From: G965230065 sp965230065
GTDB taxonomy: Bacteria; Bacteroidota; Bacteroidia; Cytophagales; Cyclobacteriaceae
Direction: 5' to 3'
Length of the DNA: 64,000 nt
Assembly (NCBI GenBank): GCA_965230065.1
Contig: OZ245942.1
Span: 1-64,000 of the forward strand
The notes below the pieces were generated by a model. The model was not told the DNA's origin. It searched no databases and worked only from the letters and a program-made list of their open reading frames with translations. Positions within the stretch are counted from its first letter, which is position 1; every line of letters starts with the position of its first letter. Shown piece by piece: positions 37,537-46,007 of the stretch. The position numbers and the translations under genes are program-made.

Positions 37537-38124
37537 TTATCTAAAAACACTGATGGATGGAATATAGTGTGCTTGCCTGTCCTTTTGGGTACTTATGAGA
37601 TTTCGGATAATCATGATTATGTTATAAAGGTATAAAAGTACAAAAATACCCAAGCCAAGATAGGAAGACGGAAGGGGAAAACTAAATATATCGATTTTAT
37701 AAAAATTCTTACCAAGAAGAAGAAGGTGGGTAATATAAAAAACGATGGACCAGGTAATCTGAAAGTTTACGATATTTTTGCCCACTTCATTTGCGTTTTG
37801 CACTTTGTCTTTTTTAAAAAACCACAAAACCAGCGGAAGAAAAATACCAAACAAGGGATGTGCTATGAATGTAAGCGCCGATAAATTTAAAAGTGCCAGA
37901 TACTCCTTATCCTCTTTGAGCCCCCAATCTAAAATTTCATCAGGGGCAATGTTCAGTACCCGGGTTATTTTTTGCAGGGAATCCCCACGGGGTTCGGTTT
38001 CTCCATTTTCAATACGTTGGATGGTACGAAGACTAAGGTCAGCTTCTTCGGCCAGTTGCTCTTGCGATAACCCTTTACTCATTCGTAGTAATTTGAACCT
38101 TTTGCCCAGTTCAATATTTTTCAT
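37537..38124 (-). CDS. XRE-family regulator fused to DUF4870 membrane domain
   Basis: This protein of about 195 residues starts at 38124 (MKNIELGKRFKLLRMSKG). An N-terminal Cro/CI HTH (LSQEQLAEEADLSLRTIQRI) occupies residues 10-65. The C-terminal DUF4870-like part has about three membrane helices. The fusion suggests a membrane-tethered transcription regulator; the signal and targets are unknown. Convergence or coupling with other genes is not evident. Confidence 0.82.
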   Translation of the reverse strand: MKNIELGKRFKLLRMSKGLSQEQLAEEADLSLRTIQRIENGETEPRGDSLQKITRVLNIAPDEILDWGLKEDKEYLALLNLSALTFIAHPLFGIFLPLVLWFFKKDKVQNANEVGKNIVNFQITWSIVFYITHLLLLGKNFYKIDIFSFPLPSSYLGLGIFVLLYLYNIIMIIRNLISTQKDRQAHYIPSISVFR

Positions 38125-38282
38125 ATCTGTCAAACATTTAAAGTGAGCCCCAAAAATAAAAGAAATTTCCATTTTGAGTTACGACAACATTACGACATAT
38201 TCATGCCATTGCAAGGTATTTTGATGTTGGTCGGATAAAAATGGAAAGATTGAGCTGCTCTTATTATGTGAGCTGTCCAGGT

Positions 38283-38320
38283 AAAAAAAAAGCCTGACTG
38301 CAAACAGCAACCAGGCCTTT
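38283..38320 (-). terminator. terminator after the Cys-rich repeat lipoprotein
   Basis: On the minus strand AAAGGCCTGG pairs with the CAGGCTTT arm, ending in a run of nine T. It lies about 20 bases past the lipoprotein stop. Confidence 0.85.
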
Positions 38321-38340
38321 AAGAAGTTTTTAACAATTAT

Positions 38341-39837
38341 TTAGAGGTCATTGGTAGAGCAAATCCACCCGCCTTTACCATCGGGGTCGCAATCGTGCCC
38401 TTTTGATTTATCGTAAGATATACCACAGGCTTTTTCCAGGTTATTGATTGCCTGGCCTATCGTATTTCCGCTGGCCTGGCAGTTGCCACCATTGCTTCCT
38501 CCACCACTGGGGCTGCTGGTACTGGGTTGGTTACTTCCTCCAGATGAACCCCCACTGGCTTTACCGGTAGAGCAAATCCACCCACCTTTTCCGTCAGGGT
38601 CGCAGTCGTGGCCTTTAGATTTGTTGTAGGTGATGCCACAGGCTTTCTCAAAGTTGTTTTTTGCCTGACCCAGGGTTTTTCCGGTAGCTTCGCAATTGCT
38701 GTCACTTCCTCCACCACTTGAGCCACTGCCACCTGAACTGCTATCATCACCACCACCGGACGAACCACTCTTGGCATCTCCGGTAGAACAAATCCACCCG
38801 CCTTTTCCGTCAGGGTCGCAGTCGTGGCCTTTGTCTTTGTCATAAGTAATGCCACATTCTTTTTCCAGCTTCTTTTTAGCCTTGTATAAGGTTTCTCCGG
38901 AAGCCTGGCAGTTGCCACTTCCTGAACCGGACCCACTATCTTTATCATCATCGCCATTATCAGGAGAGGATGCTTTTTTATCAAAAAATGATTTCAGTTT
39001 GTTTGGGTTTCCATTCTGGTCATTTTTTAATAAGTACCAAATCATACCGGCATCAGAAACATCCCCTTTTCTGGAAACCCCTTCTTGCATACGGTCATAT
39101 ACCCACCGTAACTTTCCGTCGGAGTGTTTTTGTAACCATTTCCAGTCAGACCAATCTCTACGCAGGCCACCATTCTGATCTTTGATTTGTATGAAGTTAA
39201 CCCCTGTTTTCTTTACGTCTTTTGCCGTGTAAGACCCATTCCGCTGGTAATCATTGTTCCAGTCTGAGTGGGAGATAACAGTTACATGTTTGCGTTTATC
39301 AGCGTTTGAGCGCTTGATACCTTCGCCAACAACAGCCATTGGGCCCGCTACCAGAATATATAAAGGATTGGACGAAGATGATTCATTAATCGCGTTTGCA
39401 ATTCCTTTTTCTGCTTTGTTTGTCTCATCAACGGCACTTACAAAAACACCTTTATTAAAGTTAAACTTAGAAGCCCCAACTAAGGTGCTCTCTGTCATAT
39501 CCTGCTTCTGGCCACCTGGGCCGTTACCCCATATATGGGAATTATAGTCATAATGGACAACTTTATTTTGCAAGCCAAAGTGTGCTATAATAGCCAGCCC
39601 CATTGGGGTAGCCCCGATATCATCACGGTCATGCTCATTTCCGTCAGCACTTATGGCAATACGGCCTACAAATCCTGACCCATTGGTTGTCATGCCAAGG
39701 GCTTCTACATTCAAATCTGCAGAAGAAAGTAAACTCAAATCCTCTTCCTGCTCACAACCTGCAAACACAAGGAATAGTAACGATAAAACTACTAGCTGAA
39801 TTAAGAAAAAAACTTTTTGCATCATTTTGTTTTTCAA
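38341..39837 (-). CDS. lipoprotein: nucleoside-hydrolase-like domain plus three Cys-rich repeats
   Basis: The 498-residue lipoprotein has a lipobox (LLFLVFAGC). Residues about 50-295 look like a nucleoside-hydrolase-like domain: ISADGNEHDRDDIGATPMGL, then PLYILVAGPMAVVGEGIK; similar domains occur in secreted proteins of marine polysaccharide degraders. Three tandem repeats of about 46 residues follow, separated by Gly/Ser linkers. Each has four Cys and the block GHDCDPDGKGGWICST. The repeats look like small disulfide-bonded adhesion or binding modules; they were not matched to a known family. It has its own terminator. Confidence 0.7.
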   Translation of the reverse strand: MKNKMMQKVFFLIQLVVLSLLFLVFAGCEQEEDLSLLSSADLNVEALGMTTNGSGFVGRIAISADGNEHDRDDIGATPMGLAIIAHFGLQNKVVHYDYNSHIWGNGPGGQKQDMTESTLVGASKFNFNKGVFVSAVDETNKAEKGIANAINESSSSNPLYILVAGPMAVVGEGIKRSNADKRKHVTVISHSDWNNDYQRNGSYTAKDVKKTGVNFIQIKDQNGGLRRDWSDWKWLQKHSDGKLRWVYDRMQEGVSRKGDVSDAGMIWYLLKNDQNGNPNKLKSFFDKKASSPDNGDDDKDSGSGSGSGNCQASGETLYKAKKKLEKECGITYDKDKGHDCDPDGKGGWICSTGDAKSGSSGGGDDSSSGGSGSSGGGSDSNCEATGKTLGQAKNNFEKACGITYNKSKGHDCDPDGKGGWICSTGKASGGSSGGSNQPSTSSPSGGGSNGGNCQASGNTIGQAINNLEKACGISYDKSKGHDCDPDGKGGWICSTNDL

Positions 39838-39925
39838 ATTTTTAAGTTGAATTAATAAAAAAGTACCGCCCCGCAGTCATCTAAATAAGTGGTACATTGT
39901 TCGGTAAATACTGATTATTGCATTT

Positions 39926-40060
39926 ATGAAACATGCAATGAAAAACTCAGCTTTACAGCGTAAAAGTTCAACTATAGTCAAGAGCTATGCCTTATTAAGG
40001 GAGAAAGGTGAAAATATTGATATATATGAATATTTAAATAATTATTGTAATATTCACTGA
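39926..40060 (+). CDS. possible small protein (44 aa)
   Basis: An ATG-initiated frame encodes 44 residues (MKHAMKNSALQRKSSTIVKS onward), ending YLNNYCNIH, in an otherwise gene-free 290-base AT-rich gap. No homology is recognised and no strong ribosome site is visible; it may be chance. Confidence 0.2.
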   Translation: MKHAMKNSALQRKSSTIVKSYALLREKGENIDIYEYLNNYCNIH

Positions 40061-40128
40061 AATATCTTGTTTTTGTACTATCAATATGATTATCATAATG
40101 AAAAAATTATCATATAAAAAATATCATA

Positions 40129-41391
40129 TCATAAGTTGAATCCTTCAGGTATGGTAAACCTTAAGTCAAAATGTACAAAAGATTGATTGCTCCACGATGG
40201 GGTGAGTTGGGTATGCAGCCATTCTACGCCTACGTTAAATTCTACCCAAATGCCTTTGAACGGGTTTACTTCTGCGCCCAGGTTTAGCAACGGGGCTTGG
40301 GTATTATGAATAGAACGGTATTGGTACTGTAATTCGGCAAAACCTTTCAGGCGGTTGTTGCCCAGGTACATGCGCAATGGTATGGCTATCGAGGTAAATT
40401 GGCTGATCGTACGGGTAATGCCATTTTCTATCACCAGTGTATCAGCAAGGTGATGTGCATAATTGAAACCGATAAGCAGTTGTCCGTGTTTGCCCACGGG
40501 TTCGGAATAGGTGACCCAGCCAGCCCATCGATCAGACTGAAGGTTATTTGCCAGGCTATCGGGTGATGTGGCCAGCCATGCCAGGGCTACATCCAGGCGA
40601 CGGGCATTCCAGTTTTTGTTTTTGATGGAGGCTTGCAGATCGGCAATCGTAGCTTCAATATCTTCATAAGCAGTCAGTGTACTTTCCACGTACCTATCCA
40701 TCTCTTGCTTCAGCGTATCCCGCTGTGCTTCGGAGATGCCAAACTGTTGTAAACGGGGGTTGTTGCGCCGTTTCAAATCGCCAGGCCTTAATTCCTGGTT
40801 TGTATTGATATTTGGCAAGGTATGGTAAATACTGTCGGTAAAGCGTTTTTCAGCCCTGTTTGCCAGTTCCAGTTGCTCTTTGCCAATAGCAGTAATGGCA
40901 TCCAGGTACGCCGGGTCGTTGCGAATATCTCCTTTGTCAAATACATTTACTTTGATACCCACAGCCACATCGTATCGATTGTCATTATTATCGAGTACAT
41001 GCCTTTTACTGCCTACCGATAGGTAGGTGTTGTACAGCCACCACTTTTGCTGTATGTCAGATAAGGTGATTTTATCTCCTTTGGCAAGGAGGTAAGGCGC
41101 CAGTTCTAAAGATAACTCCTGTGGCAAGGTAATACGGTTACTCACCAGGTAATTTGAAGTGACGATGCTCAACTCCTTCAATGCTTCGGAAGGCTTTAAA
41201 AGGGTGCTGGGGTTGGTGCCCATGATATTAAAGGCCGGGTGGTCGGGTACAGAGAAATCCAGCTTAAACATACGGGTAGGCACCTCGGTGGCATCTCCGT
41301 TTTCCTGAGCTGCTGCATGAAAAAGTATACCAAATGACAGGATATATATAACCAGGATATACCGTAAGTACATATTGATTAAGTTAATCAA
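40129..41391 (-). CDS. unrecognised secreted protein, probable outer-membrane barrel
   Basis: The 420-residue protein has a signal peptide (YILVIYILSFGILFHAAAQ, residues about 10-29). Alternating hydrophobic/aromatic strands, especially in the last 150 residues (GWVTYSEPVGKHGQLLIGFN, QYQYRSIHNTQ, then VHFDLRFTIPEGFNL), suggest an outer-membrane beta-barrel. No family was recognised. Its start overlaps the upstream small gene by 8 bases, so the two are probably cotranscribed. Confidence 0.6.
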   Translation of the reverse strand: MINLINMYLRYILVIYILSFGILFHAAAQENGDATEVPTRMFKLDFSVPDHPAFNIMGTNPSTLLKPSEALKELSIVTSNYLVSNRITLPQELSLELAPYLLAKGDKITLSDIQQKWWLYNTYLSVGSKRHVLDNNDNRYDVAVGIKVNVFDKGDIRNDPAYLDAITAIGKEQLELANRAEKRFTDSIYHTLPNINTNQELRPGDLKRRNNPRLQQFGISEAQRDTLKQEMDRYVESTLTAYEDIEATIADLQASIKNKNWNARRLDVALAWLATSPDSLANNLQSDRWAGWVTYSEPVGKHGQLLIGFNYAHHLADTLVIENGITRTISQFTSIAIPLRMYLGNNRLKGFAELQYQYRSIHNTQAPLLNLGAEVNPFKGIWVEFNVGVEWLHTQLTPSWSNQSFVHFDLRFTIPEGFNL

Positions 41392-41776
41392 GATAAATGA
41401 TCAATTCGCCCCGTACATGAAAATTTTGCCCGGAGATATATTCTTCGGTAGCAATCAGGATAGGGATTTCCAAATCTTTTTTTTCATACAGTTTCATAAA
41501 TACAGTAGCATCAGCTCGTTCAGAAGGACGGTTGAATGTAACGAAAGTCATACAACTCAGGTAGCGCCCCTTGTTGCCAAGGGTAGGAGTGGGCAAGTCA
41601 AGTGTGTCATCGTCCGGGTTGCGGTTGTTACCCTTAAGTTCGGCCACAGGCTGGTTCAGGCTTTCATGCCAGAGTTTCAGGTCGTAAGTAACCACAGCAT
41701 CCCCAAACATTTCAACAGATACCAGGAGTTCTCCGGTTTGCCCATCGAGGTCAATGGATTTGATAGGGTCATTCAT
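41384..41776 (-). CDS. unrecognised 130-residue protein
   Basis: The 130-residue protein lacks a signal peptide and looks rich in beta strands (GELLVSVEMFGDAVVTYDLK; then SCMTFVTFNRPS and NFHVRGELIIYLD). No family was recognised. It is upstream of, and overlapping with, the probable outer-membrane protein gene, suggesting a linked but unknown role. Confidence 0.55.
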   Translation of the reverse strand: MNDPIKSIDLDGQTGELLVSVEMFGDAVVTYDLKLWHESLNQPVAELKGNNRNPDDDTLDLPTPTLGNKGRYLSCMTFVTFNRPSERADATVFMKLYEKKDLEIPILIATEEYISGQNFHVRGELIIYLD

Positions 41777-41930
41777 GGAAGAGATAAGGTATTTTCATTG
41801 AAAAGATAAAAAAATTCTTTCTTTTCTGTATCAAAAGGCGGGGAATACTTTAGGAATGAACTGCGCCTGTCAATTTTTTTTGGTTTCAGGTGTATTATTT
41901 CTACTTTGCCCTGATTAAAATGTTGTTATT

Positions 41931-42764
41931 ATGTCAGTAAAAATGAGTTGCCTGTCTGTATCTTTATATCCTGCCGTTATCAATGGTGAAATGACGATTA
42001 AGGAATATGCCAGCCTTTGTAAAGATTTGGGTTTGGATGCTTTTGACCTGGGTATGATACAATTGAAAAATCATACGCCTGCATACCTTGCCCAACTAAA
42101 AAATGATATAGCCGAAGTGGGTATCCCCTTGTGTATGGTAACCACCTACCCGGATTTCACCCATCCTGATGTTTTGCAAAGGGAAAGGGAGTTTGACTTT
42201 CTGGTGCATGACATTGCGCTTGCTTCAGCCCTGGGAGCCAAATTCTTAAGAGTTACTGCCGGGCAGGCACACCCCGACACTACCGTGGAAGATGGCATAA
42301 AATGGGCGGTTGCATACTTTAAAAAAGCGGTGCATGTAAGTGAAAAATACGGCATTACTTTACTATATGAAAACCATGGAAAGCCTGGCGTTTGGCATTT
42401 TATGGATTTTAGCAATCCTCCCCATATTTTCCTGGAAATTGCCCGGCAACTACAAGGTACGCCTATCGGAATCAATTTTGACACGGCCAATGTACTGGTA
42501 GCCGGGGAAGATACTACCCTCGAGGTGCTGGATCAGGTCATTCATCAGGTAAAAACCATCCATGTGGCAGATACGGGCACCCAAGGGAAAATGCACCCGG
42601 TACTCCTTGGTACGGGCATTGTGCCTTTCGATGCAATATTTACTTATCTTAAATCCAGAAACTTTGACGGTTGGCTGTGCCTGGAGGAATGTGGAAATAA
42701 AGGTACAGAAGGCGTGAAAGATGCAGTGAATTTTGTGCAAAAAGTATGGAGAGATGCATTATAA
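41931..42764 (+). CDS. sugar phosphate isomerase/epimerase (TIM barrel, AP endonuclease 2 fold)
   Basis: This 277-residue xylose-isomerase-like TIM-barrel protein has metal/active-site blocks LLYENHG (Glu), INFDTANVLVAGED, KTIHVADTG and WLCLEECGNKGTEG. The family includes sugar epimerases and inosose-type enzymes; the substrate is unknown. It is next to a sulfatase and a Gfo/Idh/MocA oxidoreductase, suggesting a carbohydrate catabolism group. There is no signal peptide, so it is cytoplasmic. Confidence 0.85.
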   Translation: MSVKMSCLSVSLYPAVINGEMTIKEYASLCKDLGLDAFDLGMIQLKNHTPAYLAQLKNDIAEVGIPLCMVTTYPDFTHPDVLQREREFDFLVHDIALASALGAKFLRVTAGQAHPDTTVEDGIKWAVAYFKKAVHVSEKYGITLLYENHGKPGVWHFMDFSNPPHIFLEIARQLQGTPIGINFDTANVLVAGEDTTLEVLDQVIHQVKTIHVADTGTQGKMHPVLLGTGIVPFDAIFTYLKSRNFDGWLCLEECGNKGTEGVKDAVNFVQKVWRDAL

Positions 42765-42785
42765 AATGATATTTGACCGTGAGCC

Positions 42786-42833
42786 ATCGGTCGGACGGCT
42801 ATTAGCAATCGGCACAAGAGCCGTCCGACCGAT
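42786..42833. terminator. perfect 15-bp hairpin between convergent genes
   Basis: ATCGGTCGGACGGCT (42786-42800) is the exact complement of 42819-42833, with an 18-base loop. It lies between the convergent isomerase and sulfatase genes and probably ends both transcripts, although no long T-run follows. Confidence 0.7.
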
Positions 42834-42865
42834 TTAGGAAGTCCATTAGATTTATTGAACATAGG

Positions 42866-44302
42866 CTAATCATTCTCCATTGGAAGCTTTGCCTCCGTTG
42901 CTTCTTGTATTTCCAATAGCTTTTCTTTCAATTCCTTTACCTTGTCAGGGAGAGTGGTGGCAAGGTCATTTTGTTCACCAATATCGTTGCTTAAATTATA
43001 AAGTTCAGTTTTCCCATAATCGTAAAACTCAATGAGTTTCCAATCACCCATACGGATGGCCGCACCAGGCGTCCACGTACTGCCGTGGTAGTGTGGATAA
43101 TGCCAGATGAGGGCTTCCCTTTCTAAAGATTTTTCGCCTTTCAGGAGCGGAAGTAAATTTACCCCGTCCTGATGTTGTTCCGGCATTGGCGAAAAACCAG
43201 CGAGCGAAAGCATGGTCGGGTAAAAATCATGGCTAATGACAGGCACATCCGAAGTAGTTCCGGAACGGATAATATCAGGTGCTTTGATGATCAAAGGCAC
43301 GCGAATGCCGCCTTCATAGCACCATCCTTTACCCGCCCTTAATGGTTTCACTGAGGTGGGCGGGTTTCTGTTTTCAGGCAAAGTAGAAAGCCCACCATTA
43401 TCGGAAGTGAAGATGATGACCGTGTTTTCTTCCAGCCCGGCTTCTTTCAATTTTTTGAGCAACCTGCCTACATTTTCATCCATGGCATACAACATAGAAG
43501 CATAATCGGGGCGTGACTGGTTGATTCTTGTAATGCCTTCGTGTTCTTTTATCAATTCCGGCTCACTTTGTGAGAGGTTGGCAGCTTTGGCTTCAAACTT
43601 TTCAATATGGCGCTTACTGGCCTGTATGGGCGTATGTACCGTGTAAAAAGACAGATAAAGTAAAAACGGCTGTTCTTTATTATTTTCAATAAAACTGATA
43701 GACTCATCGGTCAGACGATCGGTAAGGTATTCACCTTCTGGGCCATCAGTAAGCTTGGGGTTTTCATAAGGCGAATAATATCCTCCCGGGGGTGAGCCTT
43801 TGTGGTGCCCGCCTTTGTTGATGGCAAAACCTTGTTGTTCGGGAAAATATCCCTCATCCCCTAAATGCCATTTTCCGGCAAAAAACGTTTGATAACCCTG
43901 CTTTTGAAAGGCCTCGGCCATTGTGATTTCTTCCAGCGGTAAATGATCCAAATCCTGTGGGCCCAGTAATTTCCGGTCTTTTGGGTCATTGCCGGGAATC
44001 CAGTCGGTGATGTTTACCCTTGTGGGGTATTTACCCGTCATGATGGCTGCCCGGGTGGGAGAGCAAACCGGGTTGGCGGCATAGGCATTGGTAAAACGCA
44101 CACCTTCCTGCGCCAGGGCATCCAAATTGGGCGTTTCATAAAATGTGCTTCCATAACATCCCAAATCAGCCCAGCCCAGGTCATCTACCAGAATAAACAC
44201 GAAGTTGGGGGGCGGCTGTTGCTGGGAAGAACAAGCTGATAAAATAAGGGTAGATGTGAGAATAAAAGCAGATAAAATGATTGGTAATTGTGGCTTTTTC
44301 AT
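42866..44302 (-). CDS. sulfatase (arylsulfatase/GalNAc-6-sulfatase type) lipoprotein
   Basis: This 478-residue protein hydrolyses sulfate esters of glycans. The lipobox is LILSAC (Cys24). The sulfatase signature is CSPTRAAIMTG with Cys80 as the residue converted to formylglycine; metal Asp are D40 and D41 in FILVDDLGWADLG. A C-terminal subdomain (LIWHYPHYHGSTWTPGAAIR) resembles GALNS/arylsulfatase A relatives. It is divergent from the Gfo/Idh/MocA gene. Activity depends on a sulfatase-maturing enzyme encoded elsewhere. Confidence 0.93.
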   Translation of the reverse strand: MKKPQLPIILSAFILTSTLILSACSSQQQPPPNFVFILVDDLGWADLGCYGSTFYETPNLDALAQEGVRFTNAYAANPVCSPTRAAIMTGKYPTRVNITDWIPGNDPKDRKLLGPQDLDHLPLEEITMAEAFQKQGYQTFFAGKWHLGDEGYFPEQQGFAINKGGHHKGSPPGGYYSPYENPKLTDGPEGEYLTDRLTDESISFIENNKEQPFLLYLSFYTVHTPIQASKRHIEKFEAKAANLSQSEPELIKEHEGITRINQSRPDYASMLYAMDENVGRLLKKLKEAGLEENTVIIFTSDNGGLSTLPENRNPPTSVKPLRAGKGWCYEGGIRVPLIIKAPDIIRSGTTSDVPVISHDFYPTMLSLAGFSPMPEQHQDGVNLLPLLKGEKSLEREALIWHYPHYHGSTWTPGAAIRMGDWKLIEFYDYGKTELYNLSNDIGEQNDLATTLPDKVKELKEKLLEIQEATEAKLPMEND

Positions 44303-44438
44303 TATTCGGTAGTATATCCTTTTTGGTGGTTCAGAAGGGCAATAAGTAGATAAAAAAAATAAAACACAAAAACTAGATTTTAATTCCGTAGCATATTAAC
44401 TTGACAACTTATTATCTACCACAAAAAAAACACATTCC

Positions 44439-45866
44439 ATGAAGCATAAAAAGCACGCAGGCAACAGAAGAAAGTTTATTAAAAATGCAGCAGCCTCAGC
44501 GGCAGCATTTACCATTGTCCCCAGGTTTGTAATGGGAGGCAAAGGATATACCGCACCCAGCGATACGCTGTATATTGCCGGCATCGGTGTAGGCGGAAAA
44601 GGAACATCAGACCTTACTTCTATTGCCGAAAGCAAAAATGCCAAAATTGCTTTCTTATGCGATGTAGACGACCGCATGGCTGTTAAATCCAAAGAAAACT
44701 TCCCGGAAGCTTCCTACTACAAAGATTACCGGGAAATGCTTGATAAAGAAGCGAAAAACATAGATGCGGTTACGGTTTCTACCCCTGACCATACCCACGC
44801 CGTAGCCACAATGGCGGCTATGGAACTGGGCAAACACGTGTATGTGCAAAAGCCCCTGACACACAGCATCAAAGAAGCCAGAATGCTGGCAGAAGCGGCA
44901 AAAAAATACAAAGTAGTTACCCAAATGGGCAACCAGTGGGCTTCGGCCGAGCCGGTACGCCGCATGCAGGAAATTGTGGATGCCGGGCTGATTGGAGATG
45001 TAACCAAAGTGTATGCCTGGACCAACCGCCCCGTGTGGCCCCAGGGTGTCCCTGCCCCTACCGGGAAACATGAAATTCCCAAAGAACTGGACTGGGATTT
45101 ATGGCTGGGCCCTGCTGCTTATATGGATTTTAACCCGGCCTATTTGCCTTTCAACTGGAGGGGATGGTGGAAATTTGGTACGGGTGCCCTGGGTGACATG
45201 GGCTGCCATATCATGGACCCGGTGTTCAGGATATTGCCTATTGATTTTCCTACAGAAGTAGAATGCAGTACTACCACTTCCTGGTCGGACTTTTTCAAGA
45301 TGGCGAACTATTCTGAAAGCTGTCCGGCTTCTTCTATCATTCACCTCAAATTTCCCAGAAAAGATGGAAAAGGCGATATAAAACTCACCTGGATGGACGG
45401 TGGCCTGCGCCCTGAAACGCCGGAGGAGGTATTACCAACAGACGACCTGGGCGATATGGGCAACGGTGTCATCTTTGAAGGCACCAAAGGCAAAATGATG
45501 GGAAATTATTCAAAACCACCCATATTGTTGCCTACAAGCAGAAGAGAAGAAATGGAAGCGCTTCCCAAAACCATCAAGCGTGTGCCTGAAGGCCATTATG
45601 TAGCCTGGGTCAATGCCTGCCTTGCCGGGTATGATGATGCCGAAGTAAGTTCGCCTTTTGAATATGCCGGCCCGTTTACCGAAGCGGTGCTCATGGGAAA
45701 TTTAGCCATCCGGAGTTACCAATATCAGATGAAAGACCAGGAGGGAAATACCAGCTACCCTGGCAGGCAAAAACTTTACTGGGATGCCAAAAACATGAAA
45801 ATCACCAACTTCGACGAGGCCAACGCCTTTGTGATGCGCGATTACAGGGATGGTTGGAAGATATAA
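44439..45866 (+). CDS. Gfo/Idh/MocA-family oxidoreductase, exported
   Basis: The 475-residue NAD(P)-dependent sugar oxidoreductase has a Tat-like N-terminus (RRKFIKNAAASAAAFTIVPR, residues 8-27). The Rossmann motif GIGVGGKGTSD follows, and VQKPLTHSIKEARML contains the family EKP-type motif as QKP. The C-terminal domain carries HIMDPVFRIL. Members of this exported subgroup act on sugars in the periplasm. It is divergent from the sulfatase and convergent with the GH5-like gene. Confidence 0.9.
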   Translation: MKHKKHAGNRRKFIKNAAASAAAFTIVPRFVMGGKGYTAPSDTLYIAGIGVGGKGTSDLTSIAESKNAKIAFLCDVDDRMAVKSKENFPEASYYKDYREMLDKEAKNIDAVTVSTPDHTHAVATMAAMELGKHVYVQKPLTHSIKEARMLAEAAKKYKVVTQMGNQWASAEPVRRMQEIVDAGLIGDVTKVYAWTNRPVWPQGVPAPTGKHEIPKELDWDLWLGPAAYMDFNPAYLPFNWRGWWKFGTGALGDMGCHIMDPVFRILPIDFPTEVECSTTTSWSDFFKMANYSESCPASSIIHLKFPRKDGKGDIKLTWMDGGLRPETPEEVLPTDDLGDMGNGVIFEGTKGKMMGNYSKPPILLPTSRREEMEALPKTIKRVPEGHYVAWVNACLAGYDDAEVSSPFEYAGPFTEAVLMGNLAIRSYQYQMKDQEGNTSYPGRQKLYWDAKNMKITNFDEANAFVMRDYRDGWKI

Positions 45867-45896
45867 TTTTATGATTCCCTGATAATTTTCGGTTCA

Positions 45897-45993
45897 AACT
45901 TTGACAAAGCTCATTGGAGAGGAAAGCCTCTTGTACGCTTACAATTGTTCTTCCCAACGGTAGGCCCCATACCTCAATAGCTTTGTCAAAGTT
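45897..45993. repeat. 97-bp element with 15-bp terminal inverted repeats
   Basis: AACTTTGACAAAGCT (45897-45911) is the exact complement of AGCTTTGTCAAAGTT (45979-45993). The element lies between convergent genes, in the style of a miniature inverted-repeat element; it may double as a terminator. No target-site duplication is obvious. Confidence 0.55.
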
Positions 45994-46007
45994 ACCCGGT
46001 TCCATTT

